NCBI RefSeq assembly: GCF_024171785.1
Contig: NZ_JAMTCK010000015.1
Coordinates: 120,766-184,765 of the forward strand
From: Goodfellowiella coeruleoviolacea
Lineage (GTDB): Bacteria > Actinomycetota > Actinomycetes > Mycobacteriales > Pseudonocardiaceae
Length of the DNA stretch: 64,000 bases
Direction: 5' to 3'
Position numbers and translations under genes: made by a program
Part shown: positions 48,549-58,233 of the stretch, piece by piece
Layout of the letters: every line of letters begins with the position of its first letter
Numbering within the stretch: position 1 is the first letter of the stretch
The notes under the pieces: generated by a model
Told to the model about the DNA's origin: nothing
Database searches by the model: none
Seen by the model: the letters and a program-made list of their open reading frames with translations, nothing else

Positions 48549-50195
48549 ATGCGGAGATCACGTTGGATCTCGCTGTCGGCAATGCCCGTTGCGCTGGCCC
48601 TGGTCGCGACCGGGTGCGGCGGTGGTGGCGGCGACAACGCCGGCGGTGACGCCGCCGCCACGGCGGACGCCACCATCACGATCAACGAGACCGAGCCGGA
48701 GAACCCGCTGGTTCCCGGCAACACCACCGAGGCGGGCGGCAGCCGCGTGCTCGACCCGATGTTCACCGGGCTGGTCGAGTACGACCCGCAGACCTACGCG
48801 GCGTCCAACGCCATGGCCGAGTCGATCGACACCACCGACTCGAAGGTGTTCACGGTCAAGCTCAAGAAGGGCTGGAAGTTCCACGACGGCACCGAGGTCA
48901 AGGCCAAGAACTTCGTCGACGCCTGGAACTGGACCGCCTACGGCCCCAACGCCACCCAGGGCGCCAGCTTCTTCAGCAAGATCCAGGGCTACAGCGACGT
49001 GCACCCGGACGACCCGGACGGCGCGGACGGGCCGCAGCCGGCACCCGAGCCCACCGCCAAGGAGATGTCCGGGCTGAAGGTGATCGACGACCACACCTTC
49101 GAGATCACCCTGGCCGCGCCGTTCTCGGTGTTCCCGGTGACCCTCGGCTACGAGGTGTTCTCGCCGATGCCCGACTCGTTCTTCGCCGACCAGAAGGCGT
49201 TCGAGGCGCACCCGATCGGCAACGGGCCGATGAAGTTCGTGTCCCGCCAGGTGGGCACCGAGATCAGGCTGACCCGGTTCGACGACTACCAGGGCGAGGA
49301 CAAGGTCAAGTTCAAGGACCTGGTGCTCAAGGTCTACCAGAGCCGCGAGTCCGCCTACGCCGACCTGGTCAGCGGCAGCCTGGACTACCTGGAGGAGCTG
49401 CCGGCCAACGCGCTGGCCGGCAAGAAGTACGAGGCCGACCTGGGTGACCGGGCGATCGTGCGGGACACCCTGCAGCTGCAGAGCGTCACCTTCCCGTACT
49501 ACGTCAAGCCCTACGACAACACCGACCTGCACAAGGCGGTCTCCATGGCGATCAACCGCGAGGAGATCACCCAGCGGATCTTCGAGGGCACCCGCACCCC
49601 GGCCGACGCGTTCGTGCACCCGCTGACCGACGGCTACCAGAAGGGCGCCTGCGGCGAGTACTGCACCTACAACCCGACCAAGGCCAAGGAGTACCTGGCC
49701 AAGTCCGGCTTCACCGGCCAGCTCAAGCTGCAGTCCAACACCGACGGCGGGCACCAGGAGTGGGCCGAGGCGGTGTGCAACAGCGTGAAGAACGCGCTGG
49801 GCGTCGACTGCGTGTTCGAGCCGCTGACCAGCTTCGCCGAGCACCGGCAGAAGGTGAACGCGCACGAGATGACCGGCATCTACCGGTCGGGGTGGCTGGC
49901 CGACTACCCGTCGATCGAGAACTGGCTGACCCCGCTCTACCGCACCGGCGCGTCGTCCAACGACGGCCTGTACTCCAACCCGGCGGTGGACGCCAAGCTG
50001 GCCGAGGCCGACCAGGCGCCGAGCAAGGAGGCGGCCAACGCGCTGTACCGGGAGGCCGAGAAGCTGATCGCCGAGGACATGCCGGCGATTCCACTGTGGA
50101 CGCAGAAGAACGTGGCCGGCCGGTCCGAGCGGCTGAAGAACGCCCAGTCCGACCCGCAGCGCAACCTCGTCCTGTCCAGCGTCGAGATCGGCTGA
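48549..50195 (+). CDS. Peptide ABC importer substrate-binding lipoprotein
   Basis: 548 residues, SBP family 5 (OppA/DppA). Lipobox VATGC with Cys 23, Gly-rich linker, then family motifs GGSRVLDPMFTGLVEYDPQT, VKLKKGWKFHDGTEVKAKNF and HKAVSMAINREEITQRIFEG. Binds oligopeptides or similar solutes outside the membrane. ATG at 48549 has GGGAGGGG upstream. First gene of a five-gene operon. Confidence 0.95.
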   Translation: MRRSRWISLSAMPVALALVATGCGGGGGDNAGGDAAATADATITINETEPENPLVPGNTTEAGGSRVLDPMFTGLVEYDPQTYAASNAMAESIDTTDSKVFTVKLKKGWKFHDGTEVKAKNFVDAWNWTAYGPNATQGASFFSKIQGYSDVHPDDPDGADGPQPAPEPTAKEMSGLKVIDDHTFEITLAAPFSVFPVTLGYEVFSPMPDSFFADQKAFEAHPIGNGPMKFVSRQVGTEIRLTRFDDYQGEDKVKFKDLVLKVYQSRESAYADLVSGSLDYLEELPANALAGKKYEADLGDRAIVRDTLQLQSVTFPYYVKPYDNTDLHKAVSMAINREEITQRIFEGTRTPADAFVHPLTDGYQKGACGEYCTYNPTKAKEYLAKSGFTGQLKLQSNTDGGHQEWAEAVCNSVKNALGVDCVFEPLTSFAEHRQKVNAHEMTGIYRSGWLADYPSIENWLTPLYRTGASSNDGLYSNPAVDAKLAEADQAPSKEAANALYREAEKLIAEDMPAIPLWTQKNVAGRSERLKNAQSDPQRNLVLSSVEIG

Positions 50196-50210
50196 TGAGC
50201 TGACTGGCAC

Positions 50211-50246
50211 GGCCGGCCCACGTGGGACGCACCCCGTGGGCCGGCC
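50211..50246 (+). terminator. Intercistronic hairpin after the binding-protein gene
   Basis: Perfect 12-bp stem GGCCGGCCCACG (50211-50222)/CGTGGGCCGGCC (50235-50246). Probably reduces read-through or stabilises the upstream mRNA so binding protein is made in excess over the permeases. Confidence 0.75.
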
Positions 50247-50265
50247 TCGCTGATGGGAGTTTCTC

Positions 50266-51192
50266 GTGGGCCGTTACGTGTTGCGTCGGCTGCTGCAGAT
50301 GGTCCCGGTGCTGCTGGGGACCACGTTCCTGATCTACGTCATGGTGTGGGCGGTGCCCGGCGACCCGTTCGCCGGCAAGTGCGGTGAGCGCGCCTGCCCG
50401 GACGCCTACATCACCGAGATGCGCGAGCGGTTCAACCTCGACGACCCGGTGATCGTGCAGTACGGCAAGTACATGCTCAACCTGCTCAGCGGCGACTTCG
50501 GCGAGACCTCGTCGGGCGTGCAGGTGATCGACCGGATCGCCGACACCTTCCCGGTCACCCTGCGGCTGGCCCTGGTCGCCCTGGTGATCGAGGCGGTCAT
50601 CGGCATCACCGCCGGCATCGTCAGCGGGCTGCGCAACCGCGGGTTCCTGGACAGCCTGGTGCTGGTGTCCACGCTGTTCCTGATCTCCATCCCGGTGTTC
50701 GTCACCGGCTCGGTGATCCAACTGGTGTTCGGCATCCAGTGGGGCGTCATCCCGCCCACGGTCAGCTCCAAGGCCACCTTCGGCGAACTGATCGTGCCCG
50801 GCTTCGTGCTGGCCAGCCTGTCCATGGCCTACGTGGCCCGGCTGACCCGGTCCAGCATCGCGGAGAACCGCCGCGCCGACTACGTGCGCACCGCGCTGGC
50901 CAAGGGCCTGCCGCAGCGCCGGGTGGTGGGCGTGCACCTGCTGCGCAACTCGCTGATCCCGGTGATCACCTTCCTGGGCACCGACCTGGGCTCGTTCCTG
51001 GGCGGCGCCATCGTCACCGAGGGCATCTTCAACGTGCCCGGTGTTGGCGGGCTGATCTTCCGGTCCATCCAGACCAAGGAGGGCGCGCTGGTGACCGGCC
51101 TGGTCACCCTGCTGGTGCTCGCCTACCTGGTGATGACCCTGCTGGTCGACCTGCTCTACGCCGTGCTGGACCCGAGGATTCGCTATGAGTGA
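50266..51192 (+). CDS. Peptide ABC importer permease (DppB-like)
   Basis: 308 residues, six membrane segments, N-terminal MGRYVLRRLLQMVPVLLGTT typical of DppB/OppB, EAA-type loop DYVRTALAKGLPQRRVVGVH. GTG at 50266 with GGGAG ahead. Overlaps the next gene by 8 bp. Confidence 0.95.
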   Translation: MGRYVLRRLLQMVPVLLGTTFLIYVMVWAVPGDPFAGKCGERACPDAYITEMRERFNLDDPVIVQYGKYMLNLLSGDFGETSSGVQVIDRIADTFPVTLRLALVALVIEAVIGITAGIVSGLRNRGFLDSLVLVSTLFLISIPVFVTGSVIQLVFGIQWGVIPPTVSSKATFGELIVPGFVLASLSMAYVARLTRSSIAENRRADYVRTALAKGLPQRRVVGVHLLRNSLIPVITFLGTDLGSFLGGAIVTEGIFNVPGVGGLIFRSIQTKEGALVTGLVTLLVLAYLVMTLLVDLLYAVLDPRIRYE

Positions 51193-52165
51193 CCCGAGTG
51201 TGGCCGCCGCTGGCGCGGCCCTGACCGCGGGCGCGGCCGACCAGGTGACCGCCGCCGAACACGCCGGCCCGAGCGGTGGTGGCGCGGGCCAGCCGGACAA
51301 GCCCAGGGGGCTGTTCTCCGACGCCTGGGTGGAACTGCGGCACCGCCCGCTGTTCTGGATCTCCGCCCTGGTGATCCTGCTGGTGGTGGTGATGGCGGCG
51401 TTCCCGCAGCTGTTCACCTCGGCCGACCCCACCTTCGGCGACCTGTCGCGCAGCCGCCAGGGGCCGTCCGCGCAGGCCTGGTTCGGCTACGACAACCAGG
51501 GCTACGACATCTACGCCAGGGTGATCTACGGGGCCAGGGCGTCCATCGTGGTCGGTGTGCTGGCCACCGTCGGCGCCGTGCTGCTCGGCTCCACCTTCGG
51601 CATCCTGGCCGGCTACTTCGGCGGCTGGCTGGACGCGATCCTGTCCCGGGGCGCCGACGTGTTCGCCGGCCTGCCCTTCGTGCTGGGCTCGATCGTCATC
51701 CTGACCACGCTCAACGCCGAGGGCGGCGCCGGACCCGTGCGGATCGTGGCCCAGGTGGTGCTGTCCATCATGGCGCTGTCCTGGCCGGTGTCCATGCGGA
51801 TCATGCGCTCCGCCGCGATCACCGCCAAGCAGCAGGACTACGTCAAGGCCGCGCGCGGCCTGGGCGCCAGCCCCCGCCGGATCATCCTGCGCCACCTGCT
51901 GCCCAACTGCCTGGCGCCGGTGCTGGTGTACTCGACCATCGCGCTGGGCGCGTTCATCGGCCTGGAGGCGACCCTGTCCTACCTGGGGGTGGGCCTGCGC
52001 CAGCCGGTGGTGTCCTGGGGCGTGATGATCAACGCGGCCAAGGACTACATCCGGGTGGCGCCGCACGCGCTGCTGTTCCCGGCCGGCTTCCTCACCGTGA
52101 CCGTGCTCGCCTTCGTGATGCTCGGCGACGCCGTCCGTGAGGCCCTTGACCCGAAGTTGCGCTGA
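51185..52165 (+). CDS. Peptide ABC importer permease (DppC-like)
   Basis: 326 residues. A 40-residue Ala/Gly-rich cytoplasmic tail, the DppC N-terminal segment (DAWVELRHRPLFWISALVIL), five to six membrane segments and the EAA loop DYVKAARGLGASPRRIILRH. ATG at 51185 lies within the preceding gene end. Confidence 0.95.
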   Translation: MSDPSVAAAGAALTAGAADQVTAAEHAGPSGGGAGQPDKPRGLFSDAWVELRHRPLFWISALVILLVVVMAAFPQLFTSADPTFGDLSRSRQGPSAQAWFGYDNQGYDIYARVIYGARASIVVGVLATVGAVLLGSTFGILAGYFGGWLDAILSRGADVFAGLPFVLGSIVILTTLNAEGGAGPVRIVAQVVLSIMALSWPVSMRIMRSAAITAKQQDYVKAARGLGASPRRIILRHLLPNCLAPVLVYSTIALGAFIGLEATLSYLGVGLRQPVVSWGVMINAAKDYIRVAPHALLFPAGFLTVTVLAFVMLGDAVREALDPKLR

Positions 52166-52198
52166 CACCCGTTGCGGCGCAGGGAAACCGAGGAAACG

Positions 52199-53225
<1,027 letters not shown>

Positions 53226-53233
<8 letters not shown>

Positions 53234-54251
53234 CGCGACCCCCACGTCCCCTGGTGAGCCGATCCTGGAGGTGCGCGACCTGGTCAAGCACTTCCCGGTC
53301 ACGGTCGGCGTGCTGGTCAAGCGCACCATCGGACACGTCAAGGCGGTGGACGGCGTCTCCTTCGACCTGCACCAGGGCGAGACCCTGGGCGTGGTCGGCG
53401 AGTCCGGCTGCGGCAAGTCCACCCTGGCGCAGGTGTTGATGCGGCTGGAGCCGCCCACCTCGGGCACGGCCCGGTTCGAGGGGCGCGACATCTTCCAGAT
53501 GCGCGGCGCCGAACTGCGCCGGCTGCGCCGCAGCATCCAGATCGTGCTGCAGGACCCGTACACCTCGCTCAACCCCAGGATGACCGTGGGCGACATCGTG
53601 GGCGAGCCGTTCGAGATCCACCCCGAGGTCGCGCCCAAGGGCAGCCGGCGCCAGCGGGTGCAGGAGCTGCTGGACGTGGTCGGGCTCAACCCCGAGCACA
53701 TCAACCGCTACCCGCACCAGTTCTCCGGCGGCCAGCGGCAGCGGATCGGCATCGCCAGGGCGCTGGCCCTGCGGCCGAAGGTGATCGTCTGCGACGAGCC
53801 GGTGTCCGCGCTGGACGTGTCCATCCAGGCCCAGGTGATGAACCTGCTCGGCGAGCTGCAGAGCGAGTTCGGCCTGTCCTACGTGTTCATCGCGCACGAC
53901 CTGTCCGTGGTGCGGCACCTGTCCGACCGGGTCGCCGTGATGTACCTGGGCAAGATCGTGGAGATCGGCACCGAGGAGCAGATCTACCAGCACCCGACCC
54001 ACCCCTACACCCAGGCGCTGCTGTCCGCGGTGCCCGTGCCCGACCCGGAGCTGCGCGGCCAGCGGGAGGTCATCCGGTTGACCGGTGACGTGCCCAGCCC
54101 GGTGGACCCGCCCTCGGGCTGCCGGTTCCGCACCCGGTGCTGGAAGGCGCAGGACATCTGCGCGGAGGAGGAGCCCGCCCTGGTGGACCGGGCCGCCGGC
54201 CACCCCAGCGCCTGCCACTTCGCGGAGCAGCGCCCCCACGTGGTCGCCTGA
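53226..54251 (+). CDS. Peptide ABC importer ATPase (DppF-like)
   Basis: 341 residues. Walker [14 protein letters not shown]-loop [12 protein letters not shown], signature [12 protein letters not shown], Walker [13 protein letters not shown], and the family C-terminal Cys motif [14 protein letters not shown]. Last gene of the operon, followed by a strong terminator. Confidence 0.95.
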
Positions 54252-54279
54252 CCGGGGTTGCCGCCCCCTGGTTGCTCGT

Positions 54280-54334
54280 CTCGGCCGTGCCTCGAATCAG
54301 TGTCACTCGATTCGGGGCACGGCCGAGCTTTTTT
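54280..54334 (+). terminator. Rho-independent terminator of the peptide importer operon
   Basis: Stem CTCGGCCGTGCC (54280-54291)/GGCACGGCCGAG (54316-54327) with an inner GAATC/GATTC pair, followed by C and six Ts (54329-54334). It is the clearest intrinsic terminator in the window. Confidence 0.95.
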
Positions 54335-54950
54335 CAGCGCTGCGTAGTGGATCTGACTCGCTGACCTGATTTCCGCCCCGAAACGGGTACGCAATTTCCC
54401 GGATCGGGTTGACCCATTACCGGATCAGTGTCGCCCCATATCCTTTTGTGATTACATCTCTCCCACTCAGCCGCGGCTCGGCGGCGTGACCTGGCGGTAC
54501 CCGATCCCCCAGTGGGCGTTACCGGTCCGGTGTCGCGTCGTGCTGGCGGCGGTGCCGTCCCACCACTCACCCGGCAGCAGGGCGTCGGGACGGTCATTCC
54601 CATTCCGGATCGCGATGCCCGTGGAGGGTGGTGAGCACACGTGCGCGGAGGCGGCGGCACCGAGCGGCGGTGAACGGTGACGCGCTCGGCGAGGCGTTCG
54701 GCGACCAGGTCGGGGCAAACCCCCGCGATCCGACCGGCCGCACGGATGCGTGCTACCGGGGGTGGCGCCTGATCGGTGAAACCCATCCTGGCGAACGAAC
54801 TTCTTACCCCGTTCAGCGCAACAACCAGACCCTTTGACGACTGACACCACTACCGCTGTCCCGGCCCGCCGCAGGCTTGTGGCGGAAGGGGAACCCGCAC
54901 CACGTCGGGTGCCGGGCAGCACCAACCGCAAGGCAGGGAGGACTTGCCCC
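54335..54950. other. 616-bp region before the SDR gene
   Basis: The first 140 bp are AT-richer than the surroundings and probably hold promoters. Several overlapping short ORFs exist (for example 54628-54837 plus and 54334-54786 minus), but none has consistent coding bias or a recognisable domain. A degraded gene is possible. Confidence 0.35.
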
Positions 54951-55841
54951 ATGGGGCTTCTGCAGGGAAGGGCCGTCGTCATCACCGGCGCCGGCCGAGG
55001 GCTCGGCGAGGCGTACGCCATGCACAGCGCGCAGGCCGGCGCCTCGGTCGTGGTGAACGACATCGACGTGGAACTGGCCGAACAGGTGGCCGAGCGCATC
55101 CGCACGTTCGGCGGCACGGCCGTGGCCAGCGGGCACAACGTGGCCGACCCCGAGCAGGCCGCGCAGCTCACCGAGGTGTGCGTGACCGAGTTCGGGCGGA
55201 TCGACGGCCTGGTCAACAACGCCGGGCTGAACTACGAGACAGCACCGTGGGACGACGACGTGGCGCGCATCCGCGCCACCGTCGAGGTCAACCTGCTCGG
55301 CACCATCTACTGCGGGACCGCGGCCATGCGCGCCATGCGGGAGCAGGGCACCGGCGGGTCGATCGTCAACATCAGCTCGGGGGCCTTCTTCGGCCAGCGC
55401 AAGCTGGCCACGTACTCGGCAACCAAGGGCGCGGTCGCCTCGCTGACCCTGTCCTGGGCGCTGGACCTGGAGACCAGCGGCATCCGGGTCAACGCGGTCT
55501 GCCCGGTGGCGCACACCCGCATGGTGTGGGCCTCGGAGCGGTCCCTGCGCTCGATCCCGGCCGAGCTGTCGCCGAGCCGGGTGGCCCCGCTGGTGCTGTT
55601 CCTGCTCAGCGACTCCGCCGAGGGCATCACCGGCCAGATCGTCCGGATGAAGGGGCGCCAGCTGCACCTGGTCGGTCAGCCCTACTTCAAGCAGCCGGTG
55701 CTGGAGCGGGAGAACTGGGACCCGCACAGCGTCGAGCGGGCCTTCTACGGGGTGTTCCAGGCACACCTGGAGCCGTTCGGGCTGGAGAAGCGGGTGCCAC
55801 CGCGCCTGCAGGAACTGATGGAACCCTCGCTGCCCGCCTGA
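54951..55841 (+). CDS. Short-chain dehydrogenase/reductase
   Basis: 296 residues, classical SDR. Cofactor motif TGAGRGLGEAYA (residue 11), D of NDIDVE, NNAG at about 90, catalytic Ser in NISSGAFFGQ and YSATK at about 155. A 45-residue C-terminal extension after the fold (FYGVFQAHLEPFGLEKRVPP) is longer than usual. ATG at 54951 has GGGAGGA at 8 nt. Substrate unknown; stands alone. Confidence 0.93.
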   Translation: MGLLQGRAVVITGAGRGLGEAYAMHSAQAGASVVVNDIDVELAEQVAERIRTFGGTAVASGHNVADPEQAAQLTEVCVTEFGRIDGLVNNAGLNYETAPWDDDVARIRATVEVNLLGTIYCGTAAMRAMREQGTGGSIVNISSGAFFGQRKLATYSATKGAVASLTLSWALDLETSGIRVNAVCPVAHTRMVWASERSLRSIPAELSPSRVAPLVLFLLSDSAEGITGQIVRMKGRQLHLVGQPYFKQPVLERENWDPHSVERAFYGVFQAHLEPFGLEKRVPPRLQELMEPSLPA

Positions 55842-55945
55842 CGGCCCAAGGATCTGACGGCGCCCGCCTGACGGCCCGAGGATCTGACGGCTTGCGGGTC
55901 TGACGGCCTGCGGGTCTGACGGTCCGCGGGTCTGACGGCCCGCAA
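55838..55945. repeat. 16-bp tandem repeats after the SDR gene
   Basis: About seven degenerate units of TCTGACGGCCTGCGGG type. The first unit contains the SDR stop codon. The rest of 55946-56129 shows no gene. Confidence 0.8.
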
Positions 55946-56129
55946 CCCCGGGTGAGCCGGCCACCCCTCGGTGGTGGCCGGACTCCCTCCGTCCTGAGTG
56001 GACAATGACCCGGCCGCGACACCCGCGTCACCCCAACGGGCGACCTGCGCCCGCACCCCCCTTTTGGTCGGCGGTTTTTGTCGGACCTCGGTGGGACCAT
56101 CGAGGACAGGCACAAGGGGGTGGTCAGCG

Positions 56130-57152
56130 ATGTTGGAGCGGAACAACGCCAAGGACGCCACACCGGCGAGCGCCAGGGCACACCGGCCGAGGGTGACCGA
56201 CTGGCAGTTGGCGGTGGAGTCCAGGGCCCGCCGGGTGCGCGCCGACCTCGCGGTGCTCGCCGCCACCCACCCCACCGAGTCCGACCAGGCCGAGCAGGAC
56301 CGCCGCGCCGCGCTGCGGTCCCTGGACGTGGTGGACGCGATCCTCGACGAACCGCTGAGCTGGTGGCACGGCCCGGCCGCGTGGTGGTCGGGCTGGCGCA
56401 TCGAGCGCGCCTGGCGGGCCCTGCACGAGGCCGAGGTCGCCACGGTCGCCGCCGACCCCGACCTGGCCGGCCGGCTGCCCGCGCTGCGCGAGCGCATCGC
56501 CAACTACCTGCCCGAGGAGGACAACCGCAGGCGCGCGTTGGAGGAGCTGCGGCCCAACTACCCGGCCACCTCGGCCGAGCGCGCCGTGGTGGTGGACACC
56601 CTGCGCGCGGCCTTCGACGTCTCCGACGACGCCCACGCCGCCGCCCGTGCACTGCGCAACAAGCTGGTGGTCACCGCGTTCGTGCTGGTGGTGGTGAACA
56701 CCGCGCTCGGCGTGCTCTCGCTGAACTGGCCCAACCTGATCCCGCTGTGCGTGCAGCAGCCGATCCGCGACCTGCCCGACGTGTGCCCGTCCGGCCAGGC
56801 CGCGCCCAGCGGCGACGCCTGGCTGATCCAGCTGCTCGGCGGGTTCGGCGCGGTGATCGCCGCCGTGGTGCTGCTGCTGCGCCGGCGCCCCAGCCTGTCC
56901 CCGTACGTGCTGGTCGGCTACCAGGCGATGATCAAGGTGCTGCTCGGCGCGGCCCTGGCCACAGTGGGCGTGATGGCCATCGCCGCCGGCGTCACCCAGG
57001 GCCTGATCGGCATCAGCACCCAGTCCGGCCTGCAGTTGTGGGCGGTGCTGCTCGGCTACTCCCAGCAGGTCGGCACCCGGCTGCTGGACAACTACGCCGA
57101 CCAGGTCATGAACCACGCCCGCCCGCTGCCCGAAGGCGCCGACACCCGCTGA
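56130..57152 (+). CDS. Membrane protein of unknown function
   Basis: 340 residues. Residues 1-165 are cytosolic and helical (LAVLAATHPTESDQAEQDRR, WWHGPAAWWSGWRIERAWRA). Three membrane segments follow: NKLVVTAFVLVVVNTALGVL, LLGGFGAVIAAVVLLL and VLLGAALATVGVMAIAAGVT. The loop after the first has two Cys. No family recognised. ATG at 56130 with AAGGGGG upstream. Stands between the SDR and Nudix genes. Confidence 0.82.
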   Translation: MLERNNAKDATPASARAHRPRVTDWQLAVESRARRVRADLAVLAATHPTESDQAEQDRRAALRSLDVVDAILDEPLSWWHGPAAWWSGWRIERAWRALHEAEVATVAADPDLAGRLPALRERIANYLPEEDNRRRALEELRPNYPATSAERAVVVDTLRAAFDVSDDAHAAARALRNKLVVTAFVLVVVNTALGVLSLNWPNLIPLCVQQPIRDLPDVCPSGQAAPSGDAWLIQLLGGFGAVIAAVVLLLRRRPSLSPYVLVGYQAMIKVLLGAALATVGVMAIAAGVTQGLIGISTQSGLQLWAVLLGYSQQVGTRLLDNYADQVMNHARPLPEGADTR

Positions 57153-57167
57153 CCCGATCGCCCGACC

Positions 57168-57173
57168 TATCCT
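57168..57173 (+). promoter_or_regulatory. -10 element (TATCCT) of the Nudix gene
   Basis: TATCCT ends 6 nt before the GTG at 57180, so the predicted start site is the first base of the start codon. Confidence 0.6.
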
Positions 57174-57179
57174 GCCCGG

Positions 57180-57590
57180 GTGTCAGTTAATCCGAGCCTG
57201 ATCGACAAGGTCGCCTGGGTGCTGGTGCGGGACGGCAGAGTCCTCGGCGCCCGCTCGCGCGGCAAGGACACCGCCTACCTCCCCGGCGGCAAGCGCGAGC
57301 CCGGCGAGACCGACGTGGACACCCTGGTGCGGGAGATCGCCGAAGAACTCACCGTCACCATCGACCCGGCCACGGCACACCACGTGGGCACCTTCGAAGC
57401 CCAGGCCCACGGCCGCGCCGAGGGCGTGCTCGTCCGGATGGCCTGCTACACCGCCGACCACACCGGCGAGATCGCCCCCGCCAGCGAGATCGACGAGGTC
57501 GTCTGGCTCACCTACGCCGACCGCGACCGCCTCTCACCCGTCGCCCAACTCCTCTTCGACCACCTCCACACCACCGGCCTGCTCCCCTAA
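57180..57590 (+). CDS. Nudix hydrolase
   Basis: 136 residues. Nudix box GGKREPGETDVDTLVREIAE then EL matches Gx5Ex7REUxEExGU except for Thr at the second Gly. Short single-domain form; hydrolyses a nucleoside diphosphate linked to another group, substrate unknown. Leaderless start at GTG 57180. Confidence 0.93.
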   Translation: MSVNPSLIDKVAWVLVRDGRVLGARSRGKDTAYLPGGKREPGETDVDTLVREIAEELTVTIDPATAHHVGTFEAQAHGRAEGVLVRMACYTADHTGEIAPASEIDEVVWLTYADRDRLSPVAQLLFDHLHTTGLLP

Positions 57591-57602
57591 CCCCTCCCCA
57601 CC

Positions 57603-57692
57603 CCGCGAGTCGACTTTGCAAACCCCCCGAGTTGACATTTCACGCAGGCCCAAACGGGTGAATCCCCAAGCCCCACCGGGGATTTCGCCGGC
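57603..57692 (+). repeat. 22-bp-unit repeat element, left arm (copy C)
   Basis: Two 22-bp units (57603-57624, 57625-57646) followed by GGCCCAAACGGGTGAA and a CCCCACCGGGG tail. It starts 12 bp after the Nudix stop. Unit 1 is identical to the facing unit of copy D. Confidence 0.85.
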
Positions 57693-58139
57693 TAGGTCAG
57701 TGGCCGTGGCGAGGTGGGGGTTGACAGGGGCGGCCGAGTCCGTTGTGGACGACGTGGCACGGCGTCCACCGGTGTGGCCCCGAGCGTGGTGCGGGACGTT
57801 CCGAGCCGCGGTGTGGTGTGTCGTCCCGGGGCTTGCGAGCACGGCCCGGCCAGCCCCTGGTCGGTGAGCACCAACCCCTGGCCGTCCAGCGCGGCGCCGG
57901 CTCGCCAGAGCCGGCGAGGATCGCAACGCGCGCCTGTCGCGAGGGCTGTTGCGGCGCGTTGTCGGCGCCGGCTCGGTGGGGCCGGCGCGTCGGCGGAGTC
58001 GGCTCGATGGGGCCGGCTCGGCGGAGTCGGCTCGGCGGAGCCGGCGAGGATCGCACCGTTGTGGACGTCGACCAGGTGGTCGCGCAGTGGGCCGGTCCGT
58101 CGTGCCTGTCGTGGGTTCAGGCTGGCCGGCGGCGGAAAC
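57693..58139. other. Interior of the second inverted-repeat element
   Basis: About 450 bp with no supported gene. It contains a 30-bp direct repeat (about 57895-57930 and 58028-58062) built around the palindrome GGCTCGCCAGAGCC, and degenerate GGCGGAGTCGGCTC units between them. Possible structured RNA or spacer of a mobile element. Confidence 0.5.
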
Positions 58140-58226
58140 GGCGAATGCCCTGGTGGGTCTTTGGTCTTCACCCGTTTGGGCCTGCGTGAACGTGCAACTC
58201 GCGGGGTTTGCAAAGTCGACTCGCGG
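58140..58226 (-). repeat. 22-bp-unit repeat element, right arm (copy D)
   Basis: Inverted relative to copy C: units 58183-58204 and 58205-58226, preceded by the CCCGTTTGGGCC tail and further similarity, so C and D pair over about 88 bp. It ends 7 bp before the ParB-like stop codon. Confidence 0.85.
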
Positions 58227-58233
58227 GTTGGGG

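Noticed and set aside
54334-54786. 150-codon minus-strand ORF as a gene
   Set aside because: Mixed third-position composition, no recognisable domain, and it runs through the peptide-importer terminator and AT-rich region.
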